NCBI GenBank assembly: GCA_950097015.1
Contig: CATNEN010000001.1
Coordinates: forward strand, 6,247,001 to 6,311,000
DNA length: 64,000 nucleotides
Reading direction: 5' to 3'
Source: Macrostomum hystrix
Taxonomy: Eukaryota; Platyhelminthes; Macrostomidae
The notes under the pieces are model-generated. The model saw only the letters and a program-made list of their open reading frames with translations, had not been told where the DNA came from and did no database searches. Each line of letters starts with the position of its first letter. The stretch's first letter is position 1. Below are positions 10,808 to 22,147 of this stretch, in pieces. The translations under genes and the position numbers were made by a program.

Positions 10808-12391
10808 ATGTCACTAACAACTGCATCGAAACATTGCGCTTCCAAGTTCTGCAGTCATAAAGCAACTGCCACTAGCCAAATCTCCGAGCTGTCATTCTGT
10901 GAGCAGCACATTAATAGTGAAATGAATAGATTCGAAAAACGAAAGGCGGATCTATTTCCGAGGCTCGATAGCATCAGCGCTCAGTCTGAGAGACAGTCAC
11001 TGCGGCTGGAGCAGCAGGCACTGATTGTCGAGATGCAGGAAGTGGCTGACATGTTCGATGCAGCTCAAGAGACGCTGCAGCAGTGGAGGGACAAGATGAT
11101 GTCAGGAGTACAGGCGGTGCACGATGCGGTCGCTGAGAGGCTGCGAGATGCGAGCCATGCTGATGAGTGCTCGAAAGATCTAGCTGAAAACGATAAAGAC
11201 AAGCCCGACAGAGATCTTGTTGAGTTGGTTGTTTCAGTTGAATCGTGGCTTGACGAAGCCAATGAGCGAACTGAAAAATTTAGGCATGACCGATCGGAGC
11301 TTCGCGAACGGCAGAATCGTCAGCGCAAAGGTCAAGCACCTGGTGGCGATCTTCGGTCTGTAGGCGATGTGGCAGCAGGTGTGCAGCAGCTGCAGTTCTT
11401 GATTGACAGGCACCTGTCCGGTGTGATGCGGCAGTGCTGGCTAGAAAATCGGGACGAAGAAACTACGGGCTCAGGTACAGGTCCAGTGTGTCAGTTCTCG
11501 ACCGCGATTTCGGAGCTTCCGAGCATGCCTCGCTACCTAGCCTTGTGCAACAACACTCGTGGCTTCGCTGCCAGGTCAGGTCGCGTCATTCGAGCCGATT
11601 CTACTAGCGAGGGATGCGAGCCTTTGCCAAGTGTATGCATTATCATAGCATTTGAGGTTAAATTTAGGAGTCTTATGATCAGCTCCATGGATGGAAATAC
11701 TCGACTAAGTTGTATGAGTGAGTTGGATTGGAGCAGTACGATTTTCGGTCTGAAGTGCGATAACGCTTTGCAGCAGATGTATGTTGCCCAGGCTGAAGCA
11801 GTTAGCGCTATCGATCTTTCTGGTCAGGTACTTCGAATAATCAGCAGACCTGATCTTTGCGAGTCAGCAGGAACAATATGTTCGATCGATTTCAACTCTG
11901 ACAAGATATTTGTTTTGACTAAGAAACCACTTGGAGCTTTCGCTATAAAAAAGACATCGTTTTGTGTTGAGTCGGTTATTGACCTCGCTTTGTTCTCTGC
12001 TTTGAGCGTTCGCAATATTAGTCTTCAAGGAAGTAAGGCTCTTTTTTCTGAAAAGAAACGTGGAAAGCTTCTGCGAACTTGTCTCATAACAGGCCAGCTG
12101 CTATTATCCTATCCAGTGAATTCAACGGATAAGTTCTTATGCCCTGCGCAAGTTTCGTTCAACAACGAAGGTGTTATGTTTTTTAGCGAATACATGCGTC
12201 ATTCTATCAGAATCCTGATGCAAGATGGAACCAGTGTACAGACTCTTGGAACACCTGGTGTGGCTGGGTGCAGCGAAGTATCGTTTAGAAATCCTATAGG
12301 TGTCATATTTTGCAGCCAGGCGCTTCCTCAGCAACTAATCGTTGCTGATCGTGGTAACAAGCGTCTGTGCATTTTTAACATGATTGCCTAA
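10808..12391 (+). CDS. TRIM/NHL-like protein, intact 527-aa copy
   Basis: An intronless gene and the only undamaged member of the cluster. Residues 10-34 hold C10-x4-C15-x15-C31-x2-H34, a compact possible zinc site where TRIM proteins have a B-box. Residues about 38-125 form a predicted coiled coil rich in Q, E, R and L. A charged linker leads to about residue 185, and LRSVGDVAAGVQQLQFLID begins the second half. Residues about 235-527 contain beta-propeller-like strands, with a DLSGQVLRI block conserved in all three paralogs. They end in an NHL-like repeat (FRNPIGVIF through IVADRGNKRLCIF). No RING is present. The architecture resembles RING-less TRIM/NHL proteins; the assignment rests on motif order and the last repeat. 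The start is the first ATG and lines up with the paralogs. Confidence 0.8.
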   Translation: MSLTTASKHCASKFCSHKATATSQISELSFCEQHINSEMNRFEKRKADLFPRLDSISAQSERQSLRLEQQALIVEMQEVADMFDAAQETLQQWRDKMMSGVQAVHDAVAERLRDASHADECSKDLAENDKDKPDRDLVELVVSVESWLDEANERTEKFRHDRSELRERQNRQRKGQAPGGDLRSVGDVAAGVQQLQFLIDRHLSGVMRQCWLENRDEETTGSGTGPVCQFSTAISELPSMPRYLALCNNTRGFAARSGRVIRADSTSEGCEPLPSVCIIIAFEVKFRSLMISSMDGNTRLSCMSELDWSSTIFGLKCDNALQQMYVAQAEAVSAIDLSGQVLRIISRPDLCESAGTICSIDFNSDKIFVLTKKPLGAFAIKKTSFCVESVIDLALFSALSVRNISLQGSKALFSEKKRGKLLRTCLITGQLLLSYPVNSTDKFLCPAQVSFNNEGVMFFSEYMRHSIRILMQDGTSVQTLGTPGVAGCSEVSFRNPIGVIFCSQALPQQLIVADRGNKRLCIFNMIA

Positions 12392-14878
12392 GTTGACTGC
12401 TTTGCTGGTTCACTAAGTTTGTCTTTTTTTGCCGGATTTTTTGGTTATTTTTAGTGAAAGATCATCTAGCCTCGTCGTGTTGTTCGTCAAATTTGACTTA
12501 CAGGACTTTTTATTACTGCACTGGTTACACAAAATTTCATTCTTATATTAAAAAATTTAGGCAAAATAACTTACGCTATCAAAAACCGTAAGTAATACAT
12601 GATGTTATGTTAAATTAGCTGCATAGCATAGTTCGATCGAAACCGTGTTTTTGCAATTGGCGACGTATCTAAACATATTTCCATCTATTCCAATTTGCTA
12701 GGAGACATTGTACCAAAATTTTGGCTTGCTAAAAACTAAACGAAAAGTTTTTTGTGACTTTCAAGGAGCGTGTATTATGGATCTACTCGTACTCACGTAC
12801 CTTAATTATAATGTGCTTATCTCGGAATTCATTTATTATCTTATTAAACTATATTTTCCTTTAACTTTACGTTTTGTTATCTCTTTGCAACGCCAAAATT
12901 TCAAATGCTTAAATCTGTCAAAGGACTGATGCTTTTAGTCGGAATGAATGAGACTGAATGTGAGAATGAATTCTATTTCGAATTTTCCCTTTTGTTTTGT
13001 CGTTTCATGTAACTTTTTACCTAAATAATTCAAGTTCAGATTTAATGGTTCATTTACTTCGTGCCTTAGTACTCGTAGTAGTAAGTAATGAAATTTGGAC
13101 TTTTCAATGTGACTATTAACTGGTTTCTATATTTAAGAACGTGCGAAGTGAGCTGATCAATGGCACGTTTTATGGAATTGCTCGATTTAACTTTAATGGA
13201 TTTTATAATTATTCGTGAAAAGTTATAACATACCTGTGCTTATCCACATACCAGCTCTCACACAGCCCAAACTACCAGTTTGTGGTGCATTCTGATCTAC
13301 ATTTTTGTCTAGAGTTAAGCAAAACAGTCTATAACAGCTAGTCAGAAGAAATCTACAAAAATTGATTTTAAAAAGTCTATCGTTAGTCATTAGGATACGC
13401 GGATACTAATTAGCTGTTTAAGCTTTTTGAATGAAGATATTATTTGGGCGACCTTTTTAAATAAACTTTTATGCGGCACGCTACAGCGTGCGCAAATTTT
13501 GTTCCCGTTTGTCTGTTACAGTTTTAAAATAATGACACGATCGTCTTTTAGTTTAATATAACTTTACATTTTCATTTTTCCACGTTTTCAAATTATACTA
13601 ACTCATAAAAAATTGTGCCAGGTTGTATTTCAACTGCGTTTAACTAGCATAGATTTTAACGAGTTAGTGTGTCATCTTGCTGCAATTGGACGTGCAAATA
13701 TTTTAGTATCAGTTAATGAAAGATAAATATACAACACAATGAATGTAACTGTTTCAACAAGCCAAACCTAAACAAGCAACAGTTAACTCAAAAAAAATAA
13801 CACTACAAAAGTGCAAATCCTGAGTGTACCTTAACAGTAGGACTACCAAGCCATTTAGCCACCCGTTTTTATACTAAGGGAAGAATATCCCCCGCCCAGA
13901 ATTTCTTTTGGAAGCGCCAGAATTCTAGCAGCGTTAGGTGGTGACTGATTGGTTGACAGACTAGGCGAGGGTGTCCTGTGGTTGAGCTGCGCCTTATATT
14001 CAGGCTTAAGCAGTAAAATTGGACAAATTCGCGTCAGGGTGTCCATAGTGGCCTAGCTCCACCTGTTGTAGCCCTTGAAGGTCCAGCAGTCCGTCTAGAT
14101 AAAGTTAGGTGACCACCGAAGACGGAGATGCTGCAGGCAAATTTGGGTGACATGCTGATAAATTTTGAAGGTCTGGAGAAACCACTGGAATAGGGGTGTA
14201 TAAAATGAACTAGCTCTTATGGGAAAAATCCGACCTTCGGCCAGAACCATTGAATATCTCGACGGTTTGAAGAGCTGGCGACTTGATTCTTGCTTAAGAA
14301 AATGCATCGCAACAAAAACTTGGCCCTTTTTCTTGAGTTTCGTGTGCTTGCTTTGCCCCCTTCGGGTGCAGCACTAAAATTGTCAGGGAGGGGATTCCCC
14401 CCTAGGTAGTTCCACTGTTAATGCCGTTGAGTTTGGCATTCAAGACAACCGTCAGAAAATTCCAATGCCCAAACCTTACAGTAGAGCATTATCAATTCTC
14501 AATTTAAAGTTGTACGAGCTAGTTTACGGTATCAAAGGAAGTACGTGTATAACTACTAGATTCTGCCCATAAATTGTTTGTGTTTTGTCTTTTAAAACCT
14601 GAATCGATTATTCTAACGAGGAATAACGATCGAACTTCTTACAAACAACTAGCTTTATTTATCTGTGCCAGCAAATTCGCATGCTTACCATAGGTAGCTA
14701 GCTTATCAGATCGGATTTTATGTTAAGCTGCAAAACCGTACTGATCGCCTACGATTGGCCAGTAAGTCAGTCCAAATTTGCATAAATTTGCAAATCTCCA
14801 TTTGTAGTCTCAAAAGAATATTTGACATTTTCGTGACCGTTATACCGCAATTCAAACTGTACCACAAAAAATATTTTA
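12392..14878. other. Intergenic region between TRIM/NHL-like and glycine-rich clusters
   Basis: Mostly AT-rich without recognisable genes. A patch at about 13850-14460 is less AT-rich and carries short open frames on the minus strand (13855-14046, 14095-14307). These match nothing I know and may be an old transposon remnant. Confidence 0.45.
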
Positions 14879-16762
14879 ATGCATTTCAATGCTATTGTTG
14901 CCCTGTTGCTTTTGAGTACACTCACATTTGATGAGTGCCTGAGCAGTTTGTTATTGTCTTCAGCGCTAGAAGCCGTGAGCAGCAGCAGCTCATGCAACAA
15001 GCTAATAAATTTGAAATCCGGCGAGTCCTTGATAATTGAGGACCATCTGAGCACTACTCTGATGAACGTTTCTGGTCTGCCTTCCGATTTCGATTGCCTG
15101 ATTTGGTGTAGGAAGATGGACTGTGCTGGCGCCATGTTCAACAAGACCAACCGCTTCTGCCAGCTGTTGATCATCAACGATGAGTCATCTGGCAAACCGG
15201 GTCCAGAGGGCACTCACGTGACCAGGCTTCTAACGTCTACTAATAACAAGTCGGTGTGGAAGCCGTTCCACTTTGAACAACAAAAGCTCGCCAAGGCGCT
15301 AAGCATCGTTTTTCCAAATCCCGCAGGTACTGACTGACCTGGCCAATACAGCTTTTCTGTGCTGGAATTTCTTTAACGATCTTTTGTTCTTGATTCAATG
15401 CAATTTAAATAAGACAATAGAATATACTGACCATACTATGCATTTCACAGGTAGCAAGGCTAGGCTAGGTGTTGTCCAGAACTTCACCATCAGAATGACC
15501 GGATGCTATCGCATAGAGGCCCTCGGAGCAGCTGGAGGCAGAGTCCGTGTCACCACCGGCGCTTCGGTCAGAGCTGGCAGAGGTGCATCAGCTGCTGGCA
15601 GCTTCAGACTCGCCTCTGGCACCCAACTCGACATTGTTGTGGGCCAGGCTGGCGAAAATTCCGCTTGCAATTTCGGAGCTGGCGGCGGTGGCGGCAGCTT
15701 CGTATACATCAACCGCCCTGACGGCAGTCAGCAGCTGCTCCTAGCCGCCGGAGGAGGCGGAGGCGAGTCTTACGGTTTGAGCGGTGAGAATTTCAACAAA
15801 ATTAAAATGACCCAAACCAGCTTGTATCATGATACTATATTTACGATAATAGAGCACGCTTCAAGGTCTTAAGCTCGATCCCGGGGCGAGGCCTCATTAA
15901 TTTGAGACGGCGCAGCCGCAAGGGAAGGCTTGTGGGTTTTCGCACAATTGACCTCCAAGCTAGAAAAGTGAAAGTGTACACTTCCTGACGATGAGAAAGT
16001 CAGGGCAGATGTTCACACACCCTGTATGAGTGTGTGCCTGCGTACAGTATCTGTGTGCGTGTGTGCTCAGGAGTCAGCGGAATGGGTAGAATTGCCTCCT
16101 CGCTGGCTGCGGGTCTAGTGTCACAAAATTTGCCCAAAGCGCTCCTGCAATTAGTATTATTAATAATAGTTAATTAAACAAATAATAATCAGTATTATTA
16201 TAAGGCTCGTGCTGATTGTCACTCTGCAGCAATGACCTGACCTATGCTCATTTCTGCCGACTCAGGCGTTGACGGTGGCAACGGGACCTTAGGCACTGAC
16301 TCAACTTCTTCGAACAATGAGTACATCGGCTTGGGCGGTTCCAACGGACAGCCGGGACTTGTCTCGCCAAAGCGACACAAGACAATTCCGCAAAGATCTT
16401 GCGCCGGTCCCGGAGCTGGCTGGGACGGCTCGGCTGTCAAGTGCGAATACTCCGATCCCGGAGGTCCCGGGCTGAGCCGCAGCGACGGCTGGTTCGGCGG
16501 TGCCAGAAGCTCAGCCTGTCCCACTGGGGATGGCGGCTTCGGTGGAGGCGGCGCCGGTGGCGGCTGCTGCATTGGCGAACGACTTGGCGCCAGCGGCGGT
16601 GGCGGGGGCTTCAGCGGCGGCGGAGCGTCTTCAATTGCATTATCAGGAGGAGGTGGTGGCGGCTCATTCTGCAGCGGCTTTGGCTGCGCCACCGCCACCG
16701 GGGCAAACTGGGAGCTTCATGGCCGGGTTTTGCTGAGCAGGGCTGGAGCGGTTTGTAATTGA
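14879..16762 (+). CDS. Secreted PAN plus ALK-type glycine-rich domain protein, copy 1
   Basis: Three exons by splice consensus and phase: 14879-15326, 15451-15783 and 16266-16762, giving 425 residues. A hydrophobic signal peptide opens the protein (MHFNAIVALLLLSTLTF). A cysteine-containing PAN/apple-like segment follows (CNKL through FDCLIWCRKMDCAGAMFNK and NRFCQLL). Then comes TGCYRIEALGAAGG, which starts a glycine-rich domain of the ALK/LTK type with NSACNFGAGGGGGSFVY and LLLAAGGGGGESYG. The last exon adds further glycine loops such as GDGGFGGGGAGGG with paired cysteines. No transmembrane segment or kinase is present, so it is probably secreted. The family link is by motif only. Unlike copies 3 and 4 it has no intron after the signal peptide. 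The second intron contains a SINE. Its exon 2 is exactly as long (333 nt) as the matching exon of copies 3 and 4. Confidence 0.8.
15866..16170 (+). repeat. SINE family B, plus copy in intron
   Basis: The head is truncated at AGCTCGATCCCGGGGCGAGG. The body matches the copy at 21769: GACGATGAGAAAGTCAGGGC, GTGTGCTCAGGAGTCAGCGG and GCCTCCTCGCTGGCTGCGGG. It ends in GCAATTAGTATTATTAATAA. It lies in the second intron of the gene at 14879. Confidence 0.8.
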
Positions 16763-18329
16763 GTTCGCTCAAACTAGGGCGTGTGTCCTGTTGACATCAT
16801 AAACTTCTAGGGCCCTTGGCTGCTGTTATAATCTGTGTACTTTTGTACGTGTGTTTGTATGGAGACAATTTGGGACAGTCTTGGAACACGCAAACTAATA
16901 TGTACGTGGCCGTGTACAAGTGCGCCTCCTTGCTTTACAATCCGATTGGACAGCGATATTTTTGTCGCGCAGGCTCGACCGCAACCCTCCCAGTCGGCCC
17001 CATTTATCTCTGCCTCAGCGTACATTGCTGCTAGCCCATCGACCTGTTTTATAATGTACATCACTTCGCCTTGGTTTTTGCTAAATCATCTTGGGTCTGC
17101 TTGGGTTTCACACTCATTCTCTCAACGACTAAAGACCTAGCTGTGGTCGCAGCTTTCTCCTTCGCTGTAGGCTCTCAACAGATATGTAGCTATTGGAGCG
17201 TAGCACGTTAATTTTATCTTCCTGCTGTTAGTTTCTCATTGTCTGGACACTTAATCGAACTTTTAGCTATTTTACTTAGCTTAATTAGAATAAATATATT
17301 GAGTGTTTTTTTATATTTCGGAATTAAAACAAATAAAAATAAACACTACGAGCTATAATCTGTTCCCATTGTTATGGGAACTCGACAAAGTCTGTTTCCT
17401 AACACACTGAATGATCGCACTGAACAACTTACGACCCTGTGATTTGGAAGGTGCTGTTTTTGAATTTTCGTTGAAATTTAGGACAAATGTTGTTTCTATC
17501 TCTGAAAAGTACTAGAAACGTAGAAACTCATTCAGCATGGTCTCCGAAACGTCGCCACTTCAGGGACACTTCAGTTTTGTCTTTCTAGAAACACCATATT
17601 GGAACATCTGTTTTCGAGAAGTCTTGGGTAGCGAATCGATTTCAATGCGATCGAGATCGACAACCGACAGTTGCGCGTCATCAGATAGATCCGGTAATCT
17701 AAAGCACCGACTGGTCTTCACGGGCAGGATCTTCTAAGAAATCGACAATTATTATTCATCCATGAGTTGACCTTGAAAAATGGTATTGTACCGTTGGCCG
17801 ATGACAATCAAGCCCGGCTATTTTGGGTATCAATGTCTGTCACCTGAGGCGCTACGCCCTTAATAGTCGGTCTTTATATATTTACCTTGACAACTCGTTT
17901 TAGCTTAGATCTAATGATGCAGCTTTCAATCCATGATCAGTTTTAAGCTACAGGCGCAGATTTTTTGCATTTGCAGCGTGTCCGGATTCAAATAAAACAC
18001 GCTCGTATAATGGAGATTCCCTGCCTCATCAAAGTTAGTGTTTTCGGCATTGTCATGGAACATCAATCACTCACCGAGGAATTAAAAGCAATCGTAAAAC
18101 AGTGGATGTTTGACTAAGTAAGAGCAAACAATAAAGAATTGCATTTTGTGTGCCAACAATTACTGTGCTAACAAAGCAAAGTCGTGCAGAAAGCCAAAAA
18201 TATATCTGTAAATGTAAATGTAAATGTAATCCTCAACCCTGAAATACCAATGCCATAAGCACAAAGATGTGAGGATCTGTGCTCGTATAATAGTAATAAT
18301 ACCGGATAATACATTTTATAACTACAAGT
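16763..18329. other. Intergenic sequence
   Basis: The 3' flank of glycine-rich copy 1 and unique AT-rich sequence. An AATAAA lies near 17290. The open frame at 17537-17737 has no recognisable similarity. Nothing else is identified. Confidence 0.45.
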
Positions 18330-18592
18330 ATATTCGGCCAGATGTGCAGCCGACAGCACAGCCGCAGCTATTGCGCGGCGCATCTGAAGGCTGCGTACGG
18401 CTGTTCAGTCCATGGACTGGGAGGGCGCGCAGTCCTCAATACCCTAGCTAATGCTGGCCCCCATTTCACACTTGAGTGAAATTTATCAATGAAGAGTTGA
18501 GTGTCCTGCTAATGGACACTTATTGTTTCAGTTGAGTCGATCGGGAATCGAACCGTCGACGTGATTCCGACACTCTGAACCATTAGACTAAA
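18330..18592 (-). repeat. tRNA-derived SINE, family A
   Basis: A minus-strand copy that contains GGCCAGATGTGCAGCCGACA, GCATCTGAAGGCTGCGTACG, CAGTCCATGGACTGGGAGGG and, at its right end, the reversed tRNA head GGGAATCGAACCGTCGACG. The head is slightly degenerate. Confidence 0.8.
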
Positions 18593-19399
18593 AATAGATG
18601 CTTTCGGTAAGAAAATGTATTTTACAATAAAGGACACATTTTTAAACCAAGTAAATATTTCTTTTTCAGTTACATACATTTGCATGTAGGAAAACTAGTA
18701 TTTGCCCGTGTACAAATATTACTGCTTTATTTACGAGTATAATCAGTAGTATCAAGAAGAATTACAGCATTACCATTCGAGGTGCCTGCTCAACAGGAAA
18801 ATATACTAAATACTAGTAAAATAATACAGTACCTAGATGAAAAAAACAAGCAAGTAAAACAGAAAGTATGCTTAAGCCGAAAAATTATTATTTTAAATTT
18901 ATAGGTTGCATGTTAGTCTTGACTTGTTATACTTGTGTCACATTCCGATTTAAAAAAGATAGAGATTTTGATAGACTCAAAATAGGTAAAATGTTATTAG
19001 CTCGTATAAAAAATATATCGCACTTAACCAATTTGCACCTGGCCTTTGAACGTTTTTCAGTCCATGGACACATCGACCCATTTACTCAAGCTAAAGCTGA
19101 ATAAACTAAATCAATTGGAGCATACGCTTTGTTAAGTGTTGATTAAATTCTACAATTTTATTTCTGTCGAGGTCTAGACGCCACAGAAGCTGTCAAAAGG
19201 ACTTGAAACTAGATGTCAATCATGAAAAAGTTACAAAAAAATCTAGTGATTATGATGAGTAGTTTCAAAATATTTATTCTTCTATTAGATTATCAGCAGC
19301 CGCATCATGACACACTGATAAATATAATGACTCAGTAAGATATTACCAGATACAGCAAGTGCAATTCTAGAAAATTGAATTTATAAGGTCGAAAAGGTT
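18593..19399. other. AT-rich unique sequence
   Basis: The spacer between two SINEs. The open frame at 18868-19104 (78 residues) is AT-driven and matches nothing I recognise. Confidence 0.45.
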
Positions 19400-19730
19400 T
19401 TTAATTCTCTAATAATAATAAATAGTTAATGACATTTGATTACACCTACCCCAATTGAGGCAGATGTGCAGCCGACAGCACAGCCGCAGCTATTGCGCGG
19501 CGCATCTGAAGGCTGCGTACAGCTCTTCAGTCCGTGGACTGGGTGACGCCACACCCATCCTCAGTTACTCCAGCTAATGCTGGTGCCCATTTTACAGCTG
19601 GGTGAAATGTGACAATTCAGAGTTAGGTGTCTTGCTGTAGGACACAAATAGTTCCAGTGCAGTCAGGAATCGAACCCCCGACCTTCAAGTCGTGGATCCG
19701 ACGCCCTAACCTCAAGGCTACAACCTCCCA
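19400..19730 (-). repeat. tRNA-derived SINE, family A
   Basis: A near full-length minus-strand copy. The tail side has TCTAATAATAATAAATAG. The body has GCATCTGAAGGCTGCGTACA, a TGGTGCCCATTTTACAGCTG segment and TCTTGCTGTAGGACACAAA. The head is AATCGAACCCCCGACCTTCA followed by CGCCCTAACCTCAAGGCTAC. Confidence 0.85.
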
Positions 19731-19867
19731 CTTCTTTAAGTATAACTAATAATTATTATAATGTAAAAATTATTATAAACAAGTGTCTGTCGATTTTTCA
19801 CGATAAACTGTTCCGTCTTTGTCAATGTTCGGCACTATCAATCCAAAGTACAGGTCATGATGCGGTC

Positions 19868-21299
19868 TCACAGGCAAGCATCAGCCATCCAGTACAGCTG
19901 CACGCGGCCCTGCAGCTCCGAGTTGGCGCCGGTGGCTGTGGCACAGCTGAGGCCGCCGCAGAATGAGCCGCCGCCGCCTCCAGCTTAGTAAAACAGGGAG
20001 GCGGCGCCACCGCCGCTGAATCCGCCGCCGCCACCGCTTGGGCCGAAACGATAGTTGAAGCACTAGCCGCCACCGGCACCACCGCCGCCAAAACCGCCGG
20101 CGCCATCAGCCTGAGACGGGCAGGAGGCGCTGCGGACGCCACCGAGCCAGCCGTCGATGCGGCTCAGGCCGGGACCTCCAGCATCAGAGTAGATAGATGC
20201 ACGGGACAGCCGAGCTGTTCCAACCGGCGCGTGGGCCGCCGCAGGAGCTGCCAGGAGGAACTGGAACCTTGTTGGGCGACACCAGACTTGGGAGGCCTTC
20301 CACGCTGCCACTGCCGATGTAAATGTCACCCTTGATGTTTGAACTCGTACCGTTGGTCCAGCGACTGCCGTCCAAGCCTATGACGTTTAAATATACTAGG
20401 TTTCTTGAATACTTTAATAGCGCATACAAAGCCTTGTTTTCAACACGTAAGAAATAATTAGGCCGAAACATGATTATAACTGCAACACCGTCGGGAAAGA
20501 TTTTTTGAAGATACCCAAAGCGTTGATAGACAAACGCCCTAGAGGCATGCAGAAGTACCTATATGGAATTATTCCTGGCAGCCATTTTCTGCACCTGACC
20601 GGAGCAGGGCAGTCAAACGAGAGTCGATAAGCGCTTTTAAGCATAAATGAATTGCATAACTGCTTTCTGCGAGCGTTTCTGGAAAACAATTGCTCGTACG
20701 TGTGAAGGATTACTCGAGTCGAAGGACGGGATACACTAATTAGGTCAAGTCTTTTTTAGGCATGTTTTCGTGAAAAAATACACCGACGAGATGATAATAA
20801 TAATTGCAGGAGGGCTGCAGGCAAAGGCAAATCATTAGGCGACACTTGACCTGTGGCCAATGAGGAGGCAATACTGCCCATTTCCGCTGACTCCTGAGCA
20901 CACGCGTACACAGATACCAGACGAAGGCGCACGCTCACACAGGTGTGTACATCTGCCCTGACTTTCTCATCGTCAGGCAGTGTAGACTCTCCCTACTCCC
21001 TACTGTGGCTTGGAGGTTGGCCCTCAGGGGGCGTAAATTGCACGAAATGTCCCCAAGCCTTCTCTCCGCGACTGCGCCCCAAATATCCATGGCCTCGCCG
21101 CAGAACCGCTTCATTATCTAGGCATGCAAGAAAACTCGGCTACCTTTTCTCTTTTAACGAAAAACCGAAAGTTTTCCAGGAAACAGGACTGCCACGGCAT
21201 ACTTTAGTGAAGCTACATTAGTCCTTAGTACATGTCTCTAAAAAGATACTCACCAATTATGCAACCAAGCAGCAGTGCTAGAATTGCTTTGAGATGCAT
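19868..21299 (-). pseudogene. PAN/glycine-rich family copy 2, decayed
   Basis: Exon 1 (21299-21254) is intact: a 46-nt signal-peptide exon encoding MHLKAILALLLGCIIG up to a GTGAGT donor, the same length as in copies 3 and 4. A PAN exon remnant lies near 20550-20640 (FDC, then RCRK, then RYFCMPL), with broken frames. The exon for the first glycine-rich half is missing. The last exon runs from about 20372 to 19868 and carries GLDGSRWTNGTSSN, GGPGLSRIDGWLGG and GAGGFGGGGAGGG. It is then interrupted by stops (TAG near 20063 and TAG near 19986) and a frame change near 20200. The stop-codon context WMADAC resembles WMANAC of copies 3 and 4. A SINE sits in the first intron. Confidence 0.75.
20795..21120 (-). 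repeat. SINE family B, minus copy
   Basis: It starts at the tail side with ATAATAATAATTGCAGGAGG and runs through CCCATTTCCGCTGACTCCTG, TGTGTACATCTGCCCTGACT, GGCTTGGAGGTTGGCCC and CTTCTCTCCGCGACTGCGCC to the truncated head. It is inserted in the first intron of the glycine-rich pseudogene. Confidence 0.8.
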
Positions 21300-21768
21300 C
21301 GCAAAAGTTTGAGTCTGTTTAAAGAGGCAATAGTGAGGCGGTCTGTTGCAAAGTAAAGTTCACGACAGAGCGACAAATTTTCTGCAGTTTATAGAAGTCG
21401 TGAAGCTACTGCACTGACCACTCGCAAAAGAAGCTGTCGTCACAACATATGCGGTAATAGCCAAACTGTGAAGAGTAGAAAGCCTAACTTCTGGCTTCTA
21501 CTTCTGGACAAAAAGCTCTTGCTGTCTCACCAAACCCGCATGACAATCAGACTGCGGCTTAATCCTTTATTCTCACAATTTTTTTAGAGAAATTTTTGAG
21601 AGAGATATTTTTCAATCCAGGCTAGCAGACATAAAAATATATTTCTATTAATTATTCAGTGTCTCTTGATTTTCAGTATTTTCTTGTAAAAATCTCTTAG
21701 TTGAATTGTTAACTTCGTTCTACCCGCATACGAGCTACTAAATGTTTCCAAACGTCAATCAATCAATC

Positions 21769-22131
21769 GGGGTCGGTTGCAGAGCGGTTATCGCGTTTGC
21801 CTCTCGCACCACGGTCCCTAAGTTCGATTCCACGGCGAGGCCACATTTATTTGGGGCGCAGCCGCGGAGAGAAGGCTTGAGGACTTGTCGTTCAATTTAC
21901 GCCCTTGAGGGCCAACCTCCAAGGCACAGTGAAATGTACACTGCCTGACTATGAGAAAGTCAGGGCAGATGTACACACCTGTGTGAACGCATGCCTGCGT
22001 ACAGTATCTGTGTGCGTGTGTGCTCAGGAGTCAGCGAAATGGGCAGAATTGCCTCCTCGCTGGCTGAGGGTCTAGTGTCACTAAATGATGTGCCATTGCC
22101 CGCAGCCCTCATGCAATTATTATTTTTATTA
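21769..22131 (+). repeat. SINE family B, complete copy
   Basis: This is the reference copy of family B. A tRNA-like head holds GGTTGCAGAGCGGTTATCGC (box A region) and CCCTAAGTTCGATTCC (box B). The body includes TTGGGGCGCAGCCGCGGAGA, GAGGGCCAACCTCCAAGGCA and GGGCAGATGTACACACCTGT, and the tail is GCAATTATTATTTTTATT. A probable target duplication AATCAATCA flanks it at about 21757-21765 and 22139-22147. Confidence 0.85.
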
Positions 22132-22147
22132 TTCAATGAATCAATCA

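Noticed and set aside
15503-16736. Alternative-frame open frames over glycine-rich exons, also at 19855-20142 and 23630-24112
   Set aside because: High GC content and GGC/GCC runs open other frames. Only the frame with PAN and glycine motifs shows conserved splice phases among copies.
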